Source: Streptomyces oryzae (GTDB lineage: Bacteria; Actinomycetota; Actinomycetes; Streptomycetales; Streptomycetaceae). From it: 56,948 nt of DNA. Where the stretch lies: positions 1-56,948 of the forward strand of contig NZ_JADKMA010000019.1 of the NCBI RefSeq assembly GCF_017676365.1. Direction: 5' to 3'. Positions 1 to 8,815 of this stretch are shown one piece after another. Made by a program: the position numbers and the translations under genes. The stretch's first letter is position 1. Each line of letters opens with the position of its first letter. The notes beneath the pieces were generated by a model, which was not told where the DNA came from, made no database searches, and saw only the letters and a program-made list of their open reading frames with translations.

Positions 1-1442
1 GGATGGCGGCGGCGGCTCGGTTGGCCGTCGCGGGGCACGAGGTCGTGGTGCATGAGCGCAGCGCGTCGTACGGGGGTGGCGTGCGGCAGTACGTGCGGGA
101 GGGGTTCGCTTTCGATACCGGGCCCGGGTTGCTGAATCTGCCGGCCGTCTATCGGGACCTGTTCGTCAAGACCGGCCGCGAGCGGCTGGAGGACCGGGTG
201 GAGCTGGTCCAGGTGCCGGTCACCGCCCGCCATGTGTTCCCGGAGGGCGACCGCGGCGCCGTATCGCTGCCCAACGCCTCCCGTGGCAAGGTGATCGCCG
301 CACTGGACGAGGCACTCGGCGCGGGTGCCGGCGAGCGCTGGGCCGGGATGCTGACCCGGGCCCGCGAGGCGTGGGAGGCCACGCGCCGCCCGCTGCTGGA
401 GGAGCCGCTGCGCGACGAGCCTGCTTCGCGGGGCGCCCTGGGCCGGGACGCCTACCCGGCGCTACGGAAGAGGGGCCTGCTCCGCCGGCGTACGCCGACG
501 CTGGCCGAGGCCGCGCAGGACGAGCTCCGCGATCCGCGGCTGGCGGCGATGCTGTGCGGCTGTGTGTGGGCGCACGGCCTGGACCCGGCGACGGCTCCCG
601 CGAGCGCCGCCGTCCTCGCCTACGTCGAGGACACCTTCGGCACCTGGTACGTACGCGGCGGGATGCGTGCCCTCGCGGACGCGCTGTACGAGCGGTGCCG
701 GGAGCGGCGGGTGACCTTCCACTTCGGCAGCGCGGTGACCGGCGTACGGGAGAAGGACGGGCGGGCGGCCGGGGTGGAGCTGGCCGACGGCTCGCTGATC
801 GACGCGGACGTGGTGGTCGCCGGTGGCGGTCCTGCCACACCCGGCGGCGCACCCGGCGTCGCACCCGGCAGCGAACCCGGCGGCGCACCCGGCGGCCAGG
901 GCGGTACGGAACGGGGCATGGCCCGGTTCACGGTGCTGCTCGCACTGCGGGGCGCCCGCCCCGACGGCACGGCGCACCGCACGCTGGTGCACCGCGCGGC
1001 GGAGCCGGGTCAGCCGGTGACCGTACTGCGGCCGGACGATCCGGCGCTGCGCCCGGACGACGCGCACGAGACGGCCGTGCTGTCGCTGCCGGTACCCGCG
1101 GGCTCCTTCACGGACGACACCGCGGCAGCGCAACTCGCCGAACGGCTGCTGGCCGCGACGGACGCCGCCGGGCTGGGGCTGCGCGAGCGGCTGCTGTGGC
1201 ACGAGGTGCGCACTCCCGCCGACAACGAGGCGGAGACCGGCGCCCCGGGCGGTCGGGTGCCGCCCCCCGCACTGCCCGGCGCCGACGGCGCCTTTCTGTA
1301 CCCCGCCAACCGGACCGATCTGCCCGGCCTCTACACGGCGGGCAGCTGGTCCCACCCGGGCGGCGGCCTGCCCGGCGCAGGCATGAGCGGCGCGATGGTG
1401 GCAGGGCTGGTACAGGACCCGGACTGGCGCGGCTCGGTCTGA
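1..1442 (+). CDS. CrtI/phytoene-dehydrogenase-like FAD-dependent oxidoreductase (5' end cut by window)
   Basis: The frame is open at the left edge and begins inside the Rossmann FAD-binding motif (GG-MAAAARLAVAGHEVVVHER, with the acidic end of beta-2), so the N-terminus lies outside the window. A middle 'FDTGPGLLNLP' segment and a C-terminal 'LYTAGSWSHPGGGLPGAGMSGAMVA' type FAD-binding region are typical of the phytoene desaturase/amine-oxidase superfamily (CrtI-like). About 480 residues are visible, near full family length. The substrate cannot be told: no carotenoid genes are nearby, and many streptomycetes carry such orphan enzymes. A Gly/Pro/Ala tandem repeat (about residues 279-300) interrupts the fold. 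The stop lies 49 nt from the convergent neighbour's stop. Confidence 0.8.
   Translation, partial: MAAAARLAVAGHEVVVHERSASYGGGVRQYVREGFAFDTGPGLLNLPAVYRDLFVKTGRERLEDRVELVQVPVTARHVFPEGDRGAVSLPNASRGKVIAALDEALGAGAGERWAGMLTRAREAWEATRRPLLEEPLRDEPASRGALGRDAYPALRKRGLLRRRTPTLAEAAQDELRDPRLAAMLCGCVWAHGLDPATAPASAAVLAYVEDTFGTWYVRGGMRALADALYERCRERRVTFHFGSAVTGVREKDGRAAGVELADGSLIDADVVVAGGGPATPGGAPGVAPGSEPGGAPGGQGGTERGMARFTVLLALRGARPDGTAHRTLVHRAAEPGQPVTVLRPDDPALRPDDAHETAVLSLPVPAGSFTDDTAAAQLAERLLAATDAAGLGLRERLLWHEVRTPADNEAETGAPGGRVPPPALPGADGAFLYPANRTDLPGLYTAGSWSHPGGGLPGAGMSGAMVAGLVQDPDWRGSV
839..898 (+). repeat. In-frame 12-bp tandem repeat (PGGA-type) inside the FAD enzyme
   Basis: Five imperfect copies of a 12-base unit (ACCCGGCGGCGC and variants) lie in frame and encode PGGA, PGVA, PGSE, PGGA, PGG. 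They fall in a surface-loop position between the FAD motif and the next beta strand. The unit length is a multiple of three, so copy-number change keeps the frame. Confidence 0.75.
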
Positions 1443-1491
1443 GCCGCCGCCTCCCACTCGCGCCGAGGTCTGTACTGCGGCCCCGACTGCC

Positions 1492-2640
1492 TCAGTACTG
1501 ACCGCTGCCGTAGTAGTCCTGCGGCGGATACGGCGGCGCCTGCTGCGGATACGGCTGGGGCTGCGGCTGCTGGGCGGCGGACGGGTCCTCGGCGTAGTAG
1601 TCGTACTCGCCGCCGTAGCCGTAGGGGGCGGGAGCCTCGGAGGGGGGCATCGGCGGCTCGGCCGGGGGCAGCGGCGCCCCGGCGTCCCGCTGTTGGGGGA
1701 CCCACACGCCGCCGGGGGGCGTTTCCGGAACCTCGGGGTAGTACGGCTGCTGGGGCTGCTGCGCGGGGTAGCCGTACTCGTCGCCGTAGCCGCCGCCGTA
1801 GCCCGCGTAGGGGTCCGGGTACTCCTGGTAGGCGGGGTAGCTCTGGTACTCGGCGGAGTCCCCGGCGCCGGAGGGGTCGGGGTATCCGGCGTACTGGCCG
1901 GGGGCGGCGTACTGTTCGCCGGTCCCCTCCCCGTATGCGAACGCCTGGGTCTGGTCCGGCGCGGGCACCGAGGCCGGCATCGGGCCGGGGGAATGGCCGA
2001 AGACCGAGGTCTCCTCCTCATAGCCCTCGGTGCCGCCGCCGTACGCGTCGTAACCGGCGTACGCATAGCCGGAGTCGGGGCCGGGACCGGGGCCGGTTCC
2101 GTTTGCGAACGGGGCGGCGGGCTCGGGCTGGTCGTATCCCTGCTGTCCGTACCCCGGCTGGTCGTAACCCTGCTGGTCGTACGCTTGCCGGCCGTAACCC
2201 TGCTCGTCGTAGCCCTGCGGGCCATAGCCCTGTGGCCCGTAGTCGTCGACCGGGTCGGGCACGGGAACCGTGCCGGGGGCCGGAGCGGCGCCGTGGTCGT
2301 GGGTCTGGAGGTCGGAGACCTCCAGCGAGGCGGTGTCGGGCCCCGGCCCCGCGTCGGCCCGGCGGCGGCGCTTGCTGGAGCCGGGGCCACCGCCGAGCGA
2401 CCACCCGGCGGTGAACCCGCTCCGCACGGAGAGGGTGACGAAGGTCTGGCCGACGGCGAAGGCCGCGATGCCGACGCCGATCACGATGATCGACGGCAGT
2501 ATCGTCCCCAGCACCACGCCCAGGAAGCCGGCGAAGGCCAGCGCCCGCCAGCGCAGCCGGGCCTTGTACTGGAGCAGGGCCTCACCCAGCAGCCACAGCG
2601 CAACGACGCCGAACGCGATATAGAGGACCGTCCAGCCCAT
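1492..2640 (-). CDS. Small membrane-anchored protein with long Tyr/Gly/Gln-rich cytoplasmic tail
   Basis: ATG start at 2640. The N-terminus has three hydrophobic segments (about residues 3-23, 32-48, 49-68) with positively charged loops. A basic patch (KRRRR, about 90-94) and roughly 290 low-complexity residues follow. Residues 133-174 repeat a [12 protein letters not shown] heptad/octad, and the last third is rich in Tyr, Pro, Gln and Gly (ends [12 protein letters not shown]). I recognise no enzymatic domain. The hydrophobic head with a disordered tail resembles conserved Streptomyces membrane proteins of unknown function. It lies upstream of nothing on its own strand, between the convergent FAD enzyme and metF. 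Confidence 0.75.
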   Translation of the reverse strand: MGWTVLYIAFGVVALWLLGEALLQYKARLRWRALAFAGFLGVVLGTILPSIIVIGVGIAAFAVGQTFVTLSVRSGFTAGWSLGGGPGSSKRRRRADAGPGPDTASLEVSDLQTHDHGAAPAPGTVPVPDPVDDYGPQGYGPQGYDEQGYGRQAYDQQGYDQPGYGQQGYDQPEPAAPFANGTGPGPGPDSGYAYAGYDAYGGGTEGYEEETSVFGHSPGPMPASVPAPDQTQAFAYGEGTGEQYAAPGQYAGYPDPSGAGDSAEYQSYPAYQEYPDPYAGYGGGYGDEYGYPAQQPQQPYYPEVPETPPGGVWVPQQRDAGAPLPPAEPPMPPSEAPAPYGYGGEYDYYAEDPSAAQQPQPQPYPQQAPPYPPQDYYGSGQY

Positions 2641-2697
2641 CTACGCCCCTCTTCCGCTTCCGCCGCCGCATGGGCGGTCCGTGGCTCGAGTCCTCGC

Positions 2698-3639
2698 TCA
2701 AGTCCCCTTACGGAGACCCAGGTTAGCCCTCTCCCGAAGGCCGAGATTCTGGTGGATCTCCAGCGTCGCCGTGGAGTGGTTCAGCGTGATGAAGTGCAGA
2801 CCCGGGACGCCTTCGGCCATCAGCCTCGCACACAAGTCTGTGGCGTACTCGATTCCGAGTGAGCGTACCGCTGCCGGATCGTCCTGGACCGCGTGGAGCC
2901 GCTCGATCATCTCGGTCGGCAGGGTGGCGTTGCTCAGCTGTGCGAACCGCTCGATTTGCTTCACGTTCGTGACGGGCATGATCTCCGGGATGATCGGCGT
3001 GTGACAGCCCGCCGCGGCGACCTTGTCGCGCAGCCGCAGGTAGTCCTCGGCCCGGAAGAACATCTGGGTGATCGCGTAATCGGCGCCGGCTTTGCACTTG
3101 TTTACGAAATGCCGGATATCGCTCTCCCAGTCGGTCGAGCGCGGGTGCATCTCGGGGAAGGCCGCGACGCCGACGCAGAAGTCGCCGGACTCCTTGATCA
3201 GCTCGACGAGTTCGGAGGCGTAGTCGATCCCCTGGGGGTGCTTGACCCACTCCCCCAGCGGGTCGCCGGGCGGATCGCCGCGCAGCGCGAGCACATTGCG
3301 GATGCCCGCGTCCGCGTACTGCCCGATGACGTTGCGCAGCTCGGCCCGCGAGTGGCTGACGGCGGTCAGGTGCGCGACCGGGGTCAGGGTGGTCTCGTTG
3401 GCGATGCGCTCGGTGTTGCGGACCGTGCCCTCGCGCGAGGAGCCACCCGCGCCGTAGGTGACGGAGACGAAGGTCGGGGACACCGCCTCGATGCGCCGCA
3501 GCGCGTCCCACAGGGTCCGCTCCCCCTTCTCGGTCTTCGGCGCGAAGAACTCGAAGGAGAAGGACTGCTCTCCGCTCGCGAGCAGATCACGCACAGTCGG
3601 CGGACGGTCTGTCCTGAGAGCTGAGATACCGATGGCCAT
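2698..3639 (-). CDS. metF: 5,10-methylenetetrahydrofolate reductase
   Basis: FAD-dependent TIM-barrel enzyme that reduces 5,10-methylene-THF to 5-methyl-THF, the methyl donor for methionine synthesis. Hallmarks are SFEFFAPKT near residue 29 (catalytic Glu), '[14 protein letters not shown]', 'LALRGDPPG', '[10 protein letters not shown]' and 'IIPEIMPV'. The 313 residues match the bacterial family length. The ATG at 3639 is chosen because the family begins a few residues before the SFEFF strand. A TAGCCT -10-like box at 3651-3646 (minus strand) sits seven bases before the ATG, so the transcript may be leaderless. I see no SAM or B12 riboswitch upstream. Confidence 0.96.
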   Translation of the reverse strand: MAIGISALRTDRPPTVRDLLASGEQSFSFEFFAPKTEKGERTLWDALRRIEAVSPTFVSVTYGAGGSSREGTVRNTERIANETTLTPVAHLTAVSHSRAELRNVIGQYADAGIRNVLALRGDPPGDPLGEWVKHPQGIDYASELVELIKESGDFCVGVAAFPEMHPRSTDWESDIRHFVNKCKAGADYAITQMFFRAEDYLRLRDKVAAAGCHTPIIPEIMPVTNVKQIERFAQLSNATLPTEMIERLHAVQDDPAAVRSLGIEYATDLCARLMAEGVPGLHFITLNHSTATLEIHQNLGLRERANLGLRKGT

Positions 3640-3645
3640 GGATGC

Positions 3646-3651
3646 AGGCTA
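3646..3651 (-). promoter_or_regulatory. Candidate metF -10 box (TAGCCT)
   Basis: Read on the minus strand, TAGCCT ends seven bases before the metF ATG, which would put transcription start on or beside the A of the start codon. No convincing -35 hexamer is seen, so this is tentative. Confidence 0.35.
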
Positions 3652-3770
3652 GCGGCCTGACCTGTAGAGCGGCTCGACACTGGGATGGTACGGGGTGATC
3701 TGTCCGTTTCCCGGATGGCCGATGTCCACCTGTTGGACAGCGGGCCGCCGCGTGCTAAGGAAGCCGCCGG

Positions 3771-4487
3771 TCACGACGCGGAGGGCCCGGGGCCGCCGTC
3801 GGCCGCCTCCCGCAGCCGTGCGGCGAGCGAGGCGGCGGCAGCCCCCGGATCGTCGGCCCGGGTGAGCGCGCGGACCACCACCACCCGGCGGGCCCCGGCC
3901 TCCAGTACCTGGTCCAGGTTGTCCGCGTCGATCCCGCCGATGGCGAACCAGGGCCGTGCTGCCGGATTCGCGGCGGTACGGGCGGCGGTGTGACGGACGA
4001 GATCCAGCCCCGGTGCCGGACGGCCCGGCTTGGTGGGGGTAGGCCAGCAGGGACCGGTGCAGAAGTAGTCGACACCGGGCTCGGTCAGCGCCGCGTCCGC
4101 CTCGGCCGCCGCGTGGGTGGAGCGGCCGATCAGCAGCTCGTCGCCGAGCAGCGCGCGGGCCGCGGGGACCGGGAGATCGCCCTGGCCGAGGTGGAGCACA
4201 TCGGAGCCGGCGGCGTGCGCCACGTCAGCCCGGTCGTTGACGGCGAGCAGCGCGCCGTGCCGGCGGCAGGCGTCGGCGAAGACGGCCAGATGTGCCAGCT
4301 CCTCAGCCGCCTCCATGCCCTTGTCCCGCAGCTGGACGATGTCCACGCCGTTCGCCAGCACCGCGTCCAGGAACTCGGGCAGATCGCCCTGCTCCTTGCG
4401 GGCGTCGGTGCACAGGTAGAGCTGCGCCCTGGCGAGCTTTTTGCGGGCGTCGGGGTCAGCGGTGGGCGTGGTGGTGCTGCGGGGCAT
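3771..4487 (-). CDS. thiE: Thiamine-phosphate synthase
   Basis: Joins HMP-PP and the thiazole phosphate to make thiamine monophosphate. TIM-barrel motifs are present: 'LYLCTDARK', 'DIVQLRDKG', '[27 protein letters not shown]', 'IGRSTHA', the phosphate-binding 'GPCWPTPTK', and a C-terminal '[11 protein letters not shown]'. The frame is open up to 4541, but the ATG at 4487 (238 aa) gives the usual N-terminus and places the neighbour's terminator hairpin outside the gene. It is not in the thiOSG operon, which lies 2 kb away on the other strand, and I see no riboswitch of its own. Confidence 0.95.
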   Translation of the reverse strand: MPRSTTTPTADPDARKKLARAQLYLCTDARKEQGDLPEFLDAVLANGVDIVQLRDKGMEAAEELAHLAVFADACRRHGALLAVNDRADVAHAAGSDVLHLGQGDLPVPAARALLGDELLIGRSTHAAAEADAALTEPGVDYFCTGPCWPTPTKPGRPAPGLDLVRHTAARTAANPAARPWFAIGGIDADNLDQVLEAGARRVVVVRALTRADDPGAAAASLAARLREAADGGPGPSAS

Positions 4488-4509
4488 GGTGCGGTGGTCC
4501 CCCCATGAG

Positions 4510-4543
4510 GGGTGCGTGGACCCGCGGACGAGTCCACGCACCC
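4510..4543 (-). terminator. Hairpin downstream of the Rv2175c-family gene
   Basis: GGGTGCGTGGAC pairs perfectly with GTCCACGCACCC across a 10-nt loop (12-bp stem). It lies between the stop of the DNA-binding protein gene (4585) and the thiE start (4487), where an intrinsic terminator for the former is expected. There is no long T-run, as is common in streptomycetes. Confidence 0.75.
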
Positions 4544-4584
4544 GGTGGTGTCGGTGTTCTGCTGCGTTCTTCTGCCGTGCCCGG

Positions 4585-4959
4585 TCAGACGGCGAGCGCC
4601 TGGGCGCGGCGCTTGACCTCCGTGCCCCGGTTCTCCCGCAGGGCCGTCACGGGCGAGCCGGGCAGGGACTCGTCCTCGGTGAACAGCCATTCGAGCATCT
4701 CTTCGTCGCTGAAGCCGTCGTCCTTCAGGAGCGTGATGGTGCCCGACAGGCCCTTCACGATCCGGCCCTCACCGATGAAGGCGGCCGGAACCTGGAGCAC
4801 CCTGTTCCCGGACTCCGCTTCCCGCCGCACCGCGATCAGCTGGCCTTCCTTCACGAGCTGCCGTACCCGGGTCACTTCGACGCCGAGCTTCTCGGCGACA
4901 TCGGGAAGGGTGAGCCAGGCGGGGACGAGAGCATCGGTCTTTGCGTCAATCTCGGTCAC
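4585..4959 (-). CDS. Rv2175c-family DNA-binding protein
   Basis: A 124-residue protein with an N-terminal helix-turn-helix ('[32 protein letters not shown]', about residues 15-46) and a C-terminal alpha/beta part ('[21 protein letters not shown]'). This matches the actinobacterial Rv2175c family, whose M. tuberculosis member is a DNA-binding substrate of the kinase PknL. A PASTA Ser/Thr kinase lies 4 kb downstream, but regulation by it is only inference. ATG start at 4959, followed by a clear terminator. Confidence 0.88.
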   Translation of the reverse strand: MTEIDAKTDALVPAWLTLPDVAEKLGVEVTRVRQLVKEGQLIAVRREAESGNRVLQVPAAFIGEGRIVKGLSGTITLLKDDGFSDEEMLEWLFTEDESLPGSPVTALRENRGTEVKRRAQALAV

Positions 4960-4992
4960 GGGTTCCAGACTGCCATCTGGAACCGGCGGTCA

Positions 4993-6249
4993 CTACCGCG
5001 CGGCCTGCTTGAGGGCGACGGCCGCGTCGCCCACCAGCGCCCGGTCCACGGCTCTGCCCTGCTGAATCAGCTTCCGGCCCTGTGCGAGATCGCGCGGACG
5101 GCCGACCGCCAGCAGCGCGGCCAGCCGCTCGCCGCGCAGCCAGCACACGCTCCAGGCGGCGCCGCGCGGGGAGCCGCGCCAGACCAGTTCGTCGCCCTCG
5201 TCGTGGTGCCCGATGTACTGCACGAAACGGCCGAACTGCTCGGACCAGAAGTACGGCACCGGGTCGTAGGCCACGCTGTCGGCCTCCCCGTCGGCGTGCC
5301 CCTCGGCCACCAGGTTCGCCGCGACCGTACGCGGTCCCTGGAGCGCGTTGTCCCAGTGGTGGATCAGCAGCCGCTCGCCGTAGCGGGCCGAAGGGAAGGA
5401 GGCGCAGTCGCCCACGGCGTAGATACCGGACTCGTGGCTGCCCGAGACCGGGGCGCGCAGCCAGGCGTCGGCGGCCACGGCACCGTCGGAGCCGAGCTCC
5501 ACACCGGAGCCGCGCAGCCAGCCGGTCGCCGGACGGGCACCGATCCCGACCAGCACCGCGTCAGCGGCCAGCCGTGTCCCGTCGGCCAGCAGCACCTCGC
5601 CGCGCTCGACGGCCTCGACCGCCACGCCGGTGCGCAGGGTCGCCCCGGCGTCCGCGTACCAGTCCCGCATCGGCTCGGAGATCTCCGCCGGGAGCGCGCC
5701 GGGCAGCGGGGTGTCCGCGGCCTCGACGACGGTGACCTCGCAGCCCCGCTCGCGTGCCGCCGTCGCGAACTCCGCGCCGATCCAGCCCGCCCCCACCACC
5801 ACGATCCGGCCCCGTTCGGCCAGTACGGGGCGCAGCCGCCGTGCGTCGTCCAGGGTGCGCAGCAGATGGACGCCCGGCACTCCCTCGCTGCCCGGCAGGG
5901 TGACCGGCTCGGCGCCGGTCGCCAGTACGAGACGGTCGTAGTGGACGGGCCCGGCATCGGTGACCAGCAGCCGTTCGTCACTGCTCAGACCGGTGACGGT
6001 TCTGCCGAGCTCCAGCTCGATGCCGAGCCCCGCGAAGTCGATCTCGAAAAGCGGCGCCTCCGCCTCCTCGCCCGCACCCAGCAGCACGGCCTTGGACAGC
6101 GGCGGCCTGTCGTACGGCGCGTGCGGCTCGGCCCCGATCAGCCGCACCGAACCGGGCCAGCCCTGTTCGCGCAGTTGCACGGCTGTCTGCACGCCGGCCA
6201 TCCCGGCACCCACGATCACGGCCCGCTGCTGTTTCTGACTGTGACTCAC
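4993..6249 (-). CDS. NAD(P)/FAD-dependent oxidoreductase, ferredoxin-reductase type
   Basis: Two Rossmann motifs are visible: FAD-binding 'AVIVGAGMAGVQTA' at the N-terminus and NAD-binding 'IVVVGAGWIGAEFA' near residue 150. 'YAVGDCASFP' is the FAD-binding GD motif, and a reductase C-terminal domain follows ('PYFWSEQFGRFVQYIG'). This layout is that of rubredoxin/putidaredoxin/ferredoxin reductases, which pass electrons from NAD(P)H to small iron-sulfur proteins. GTG at 6249 (418 aa) is preferred over an ATG 14 codons upstream because it starts directly before the FAD strand. It is divergent from the thiO riboswitch, and no ferredoxin or P450 gene is adjacent, so the partner is unknown. Confidence 0.88.
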   Translation of the reverse strand: MSHSQKQQRAVIVGAGMAGVQTAVQLREQGWPGSVRLIGAEPHAPYDRPPLSKAVLLGAGEEAEAPLFEIDFAGLGIELELGRTVTGLSSDERLLVTDAGPVHYDRLVLATGAEPVTLPGSEGVPGVHLLRTLDDARRLRPVLAERGRIVVVGAGWIGAEFATAARERGCEVTVVEAADTPLPGALPAEISEPMRDWYADAGATLRTGVAVEAVERGEVLLADGTRLAADAVLVGIGARPATGWLRGSGVELGSDGAVAADAWLRAPVSGSHESGIYAVGDCASFPSARYGERLLIHHWDNALQGPRTVAANLVAEGHADGEADSVAYDPVPYFWSEQFGRFVQYIGHHDEGDELVWRGSPRGAAWSVCWLRGERLAALLAVGRPRDLAQGRKLIQQGRAVDRALVGDAAVALKQAAR

Positions 6250-6363
6250 GCGATCACTGTATGCCGGTCGGCCAGTGCGGCCATCGGTCACCGGTCGTAG
6301 ACCCCCCGGCGGGGCGCCCCCCTGGCGCGCAGGTGGCCCTTACCCGGCCCGCCGGCCCCGCAG

Positions 6364-6369
6364 TAGGGT
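6364..6369 (+). promoter_or_regulatory. Candidate -10 box (TAGGGT) for the thiO leader
   Basis: TAGGGT lies about 20 bases before the TPP aptamer, with a weak TTACCC -35-like hexamer 18 bp upstream (6340-6345). Position and spacing fit a vegetative promoter whose transcript begins just before the aptamer. Confidence 0.4.
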
Positions 6370-6389
6370 GGGTGCAGTTGATTACGGCA

Positions 6390-6483
6390 TACGCGGGAGC
6401 CCGGACGCACCGGGCTGAGAGGGAGGCTGCGGCGGCCTCCGACCGTCCGAACCTGATCCGGGTCATTCCGGCGAAGGGAGCAG
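6390..6483 (+). ncRNA. TPP (THI-box) riboswitch
   Basis: The aptamer consensus is clear: CGGGAGCCC, CGGGCTGAGAGGGAGG, a variable P3 hairpin (GGAGGC-TGCGGC-GGCCTCC), then CCGAACCTGATCCGGGTCAT and the closing CCGGCGAAGGGAG. The CTGAGA and ACCTGATC cores are the TPP-contacting elements. The 3' closing strand carries the likely thiO Shine-Dalgarno (GGGAG, 6476-6480) 11 nt before the ATG, with no T-tract terminator between. Control at the level of translation initiation is therefore the simplest reading. Confidence 0.96.
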
Positions 6484-6491
6484 CAGCGCCC

Positions 6492-7687
6492 ATGCGCGGC
6501 ACGGCAATTCCGGCAGCAACCCTCACGAGTCCCGACGTGCTCGTGCTCGGTGGCGGCCTCATCGGTCTGGTCACCGCCTGGCGCGCCGCGGGGCGCGGCC
6601 TGACCGTGACCGTCGTCGACCCCGAACCCGGCGGCGGCGCCGCACAGGTGGCGGCCGGCATGCTCGCGGCGGTCACCGAGCTGCACTACGGCGAGGAGAC
6701 GCTGCTGGAGCTCAACCTGGCCTCGGCGGCGCGCTATCCGGACTTCGTCGCCGAACTGGAGGACGCCACCGGGCTGGACACCGGCTACCGGGCCTGCGGC
6801 ACCCTCACGGTCGCGCTCGACGCCGACGACCGCGCCCAGCTGCGCGAGCTGCACGCGCTCCAGCAGCGCTGCGGACTGGAGACCCAGTGGCTGACCGGCC
6901 GCGAGTGCCGCCGCCTGGAGCCGATGCTCGCGCCCTCCGTACGCGGCGGAGCCCGGGTGGACGGCGACCATCAGATCGACCCCCGCCGGCTGGCCACGGC
7001 GCTGCTGCGCGCCTGCGAACGCGCGGGGGTCGTCTTCCGCCGCTCCCGCGCGCTGCGGCTGCTCGTCTCACGGGACCGCGCCGCCGGCGCTGCCCTGGAG
7101 GACGGCGCTCAGCTGCACGCGGGCCAGACGGTGCTGGCGCTGGGCTCCCGCAGCAGCACGCTGGAAGGGCTGCCCCCCGACGCGGCGCCCCCGGTACGCC
7201 CGGTGAAGGGGCAGGTGCTGCGGCTGCGGATGCCGCACGCACGGCACGGCGCCTTCCTCTCCCGTACGGTCCGCGCCGTCGTGCGCGGCTGTCCCCTCTA
7301 TCTGGTGCCCCGCGAGGACGGCGAGCTCGTCCTCGGCGCCACCAGCGAGGAGCTGGGCTGGGACACCACCGTCACCGCAGGCGGCGTCTACGAGCTGCTG
7401 CGGGACGCGCACGAACTCGTGCCCGGCATCACCGAGCTCCCGCTGGCCGAGACCCGCGCCGGGCTGCGCCCAGGCTCCCCCGACAACGCGCCGCTGCTCG
7501 GCCCCGGCACGCTGCCCGGGCTCCACCTGGCCACCGGCCACTACCGGCACGGCGTGCTCCTCACCCCCGTCACCGGCGAGGTGCTGGCCGAGGCGCTGAC
7601 CAGCGGCGAGCTGCCCGGACTCGCGGAGCCGTTCACCCCGCGCCGCTTCGCCGCCTCCCCCGCCCAGGAACTCCAGGAGCAGCCCGC

Positions 7688-7691
<4 letters not shown>
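6492..7691 (+). CDS. thiO: Glycine oxidase ThiO
   Basis: FAD enzyme oxidising glycine to dehydroglycine (imine) for thiazole synthesis. It has an N-terminal 'VLVLGGGLIGLVTAWRAA' Rossmann motif, 'GGGAAQVAAGMLAAVTE' (the DAO-family FAD segment), 'KGQVLRLR', and C-terminal 'ETRAGLRPGSPDNAPLLGPG' with 'GHYRHGVLLTPVTGEVLAE'. The ATG at 6492 (399 aa) follows the riboswitch. An open frame from 6261 runs through the aptamer and is not translated. Its stop overlaps the thiS start (ATGA at 7688-7691), so thiO, thiS and thiG form one translationally coupled operon. Confidence 0.95.
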
Positions 7692-8714
<1,023 letters not shown>

Positions 8715-8815
8715 CGAGGGCCCTCACATACGGCGTGTCACCGTTCGGCCGCAGAAGCGCAGCAACCCGCAACCACACGGCCGGGCCGGCGTCGAGCCCT
8801 CGTACACTCTGCGCA

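Noticed and set aside
4441..6300. 619-codon plus-strand frame
   Set aside because: It is antisense to the Rv2175c-like and flavoprotein genes; its sequence has no family motifs and arises from third-position GC bias.
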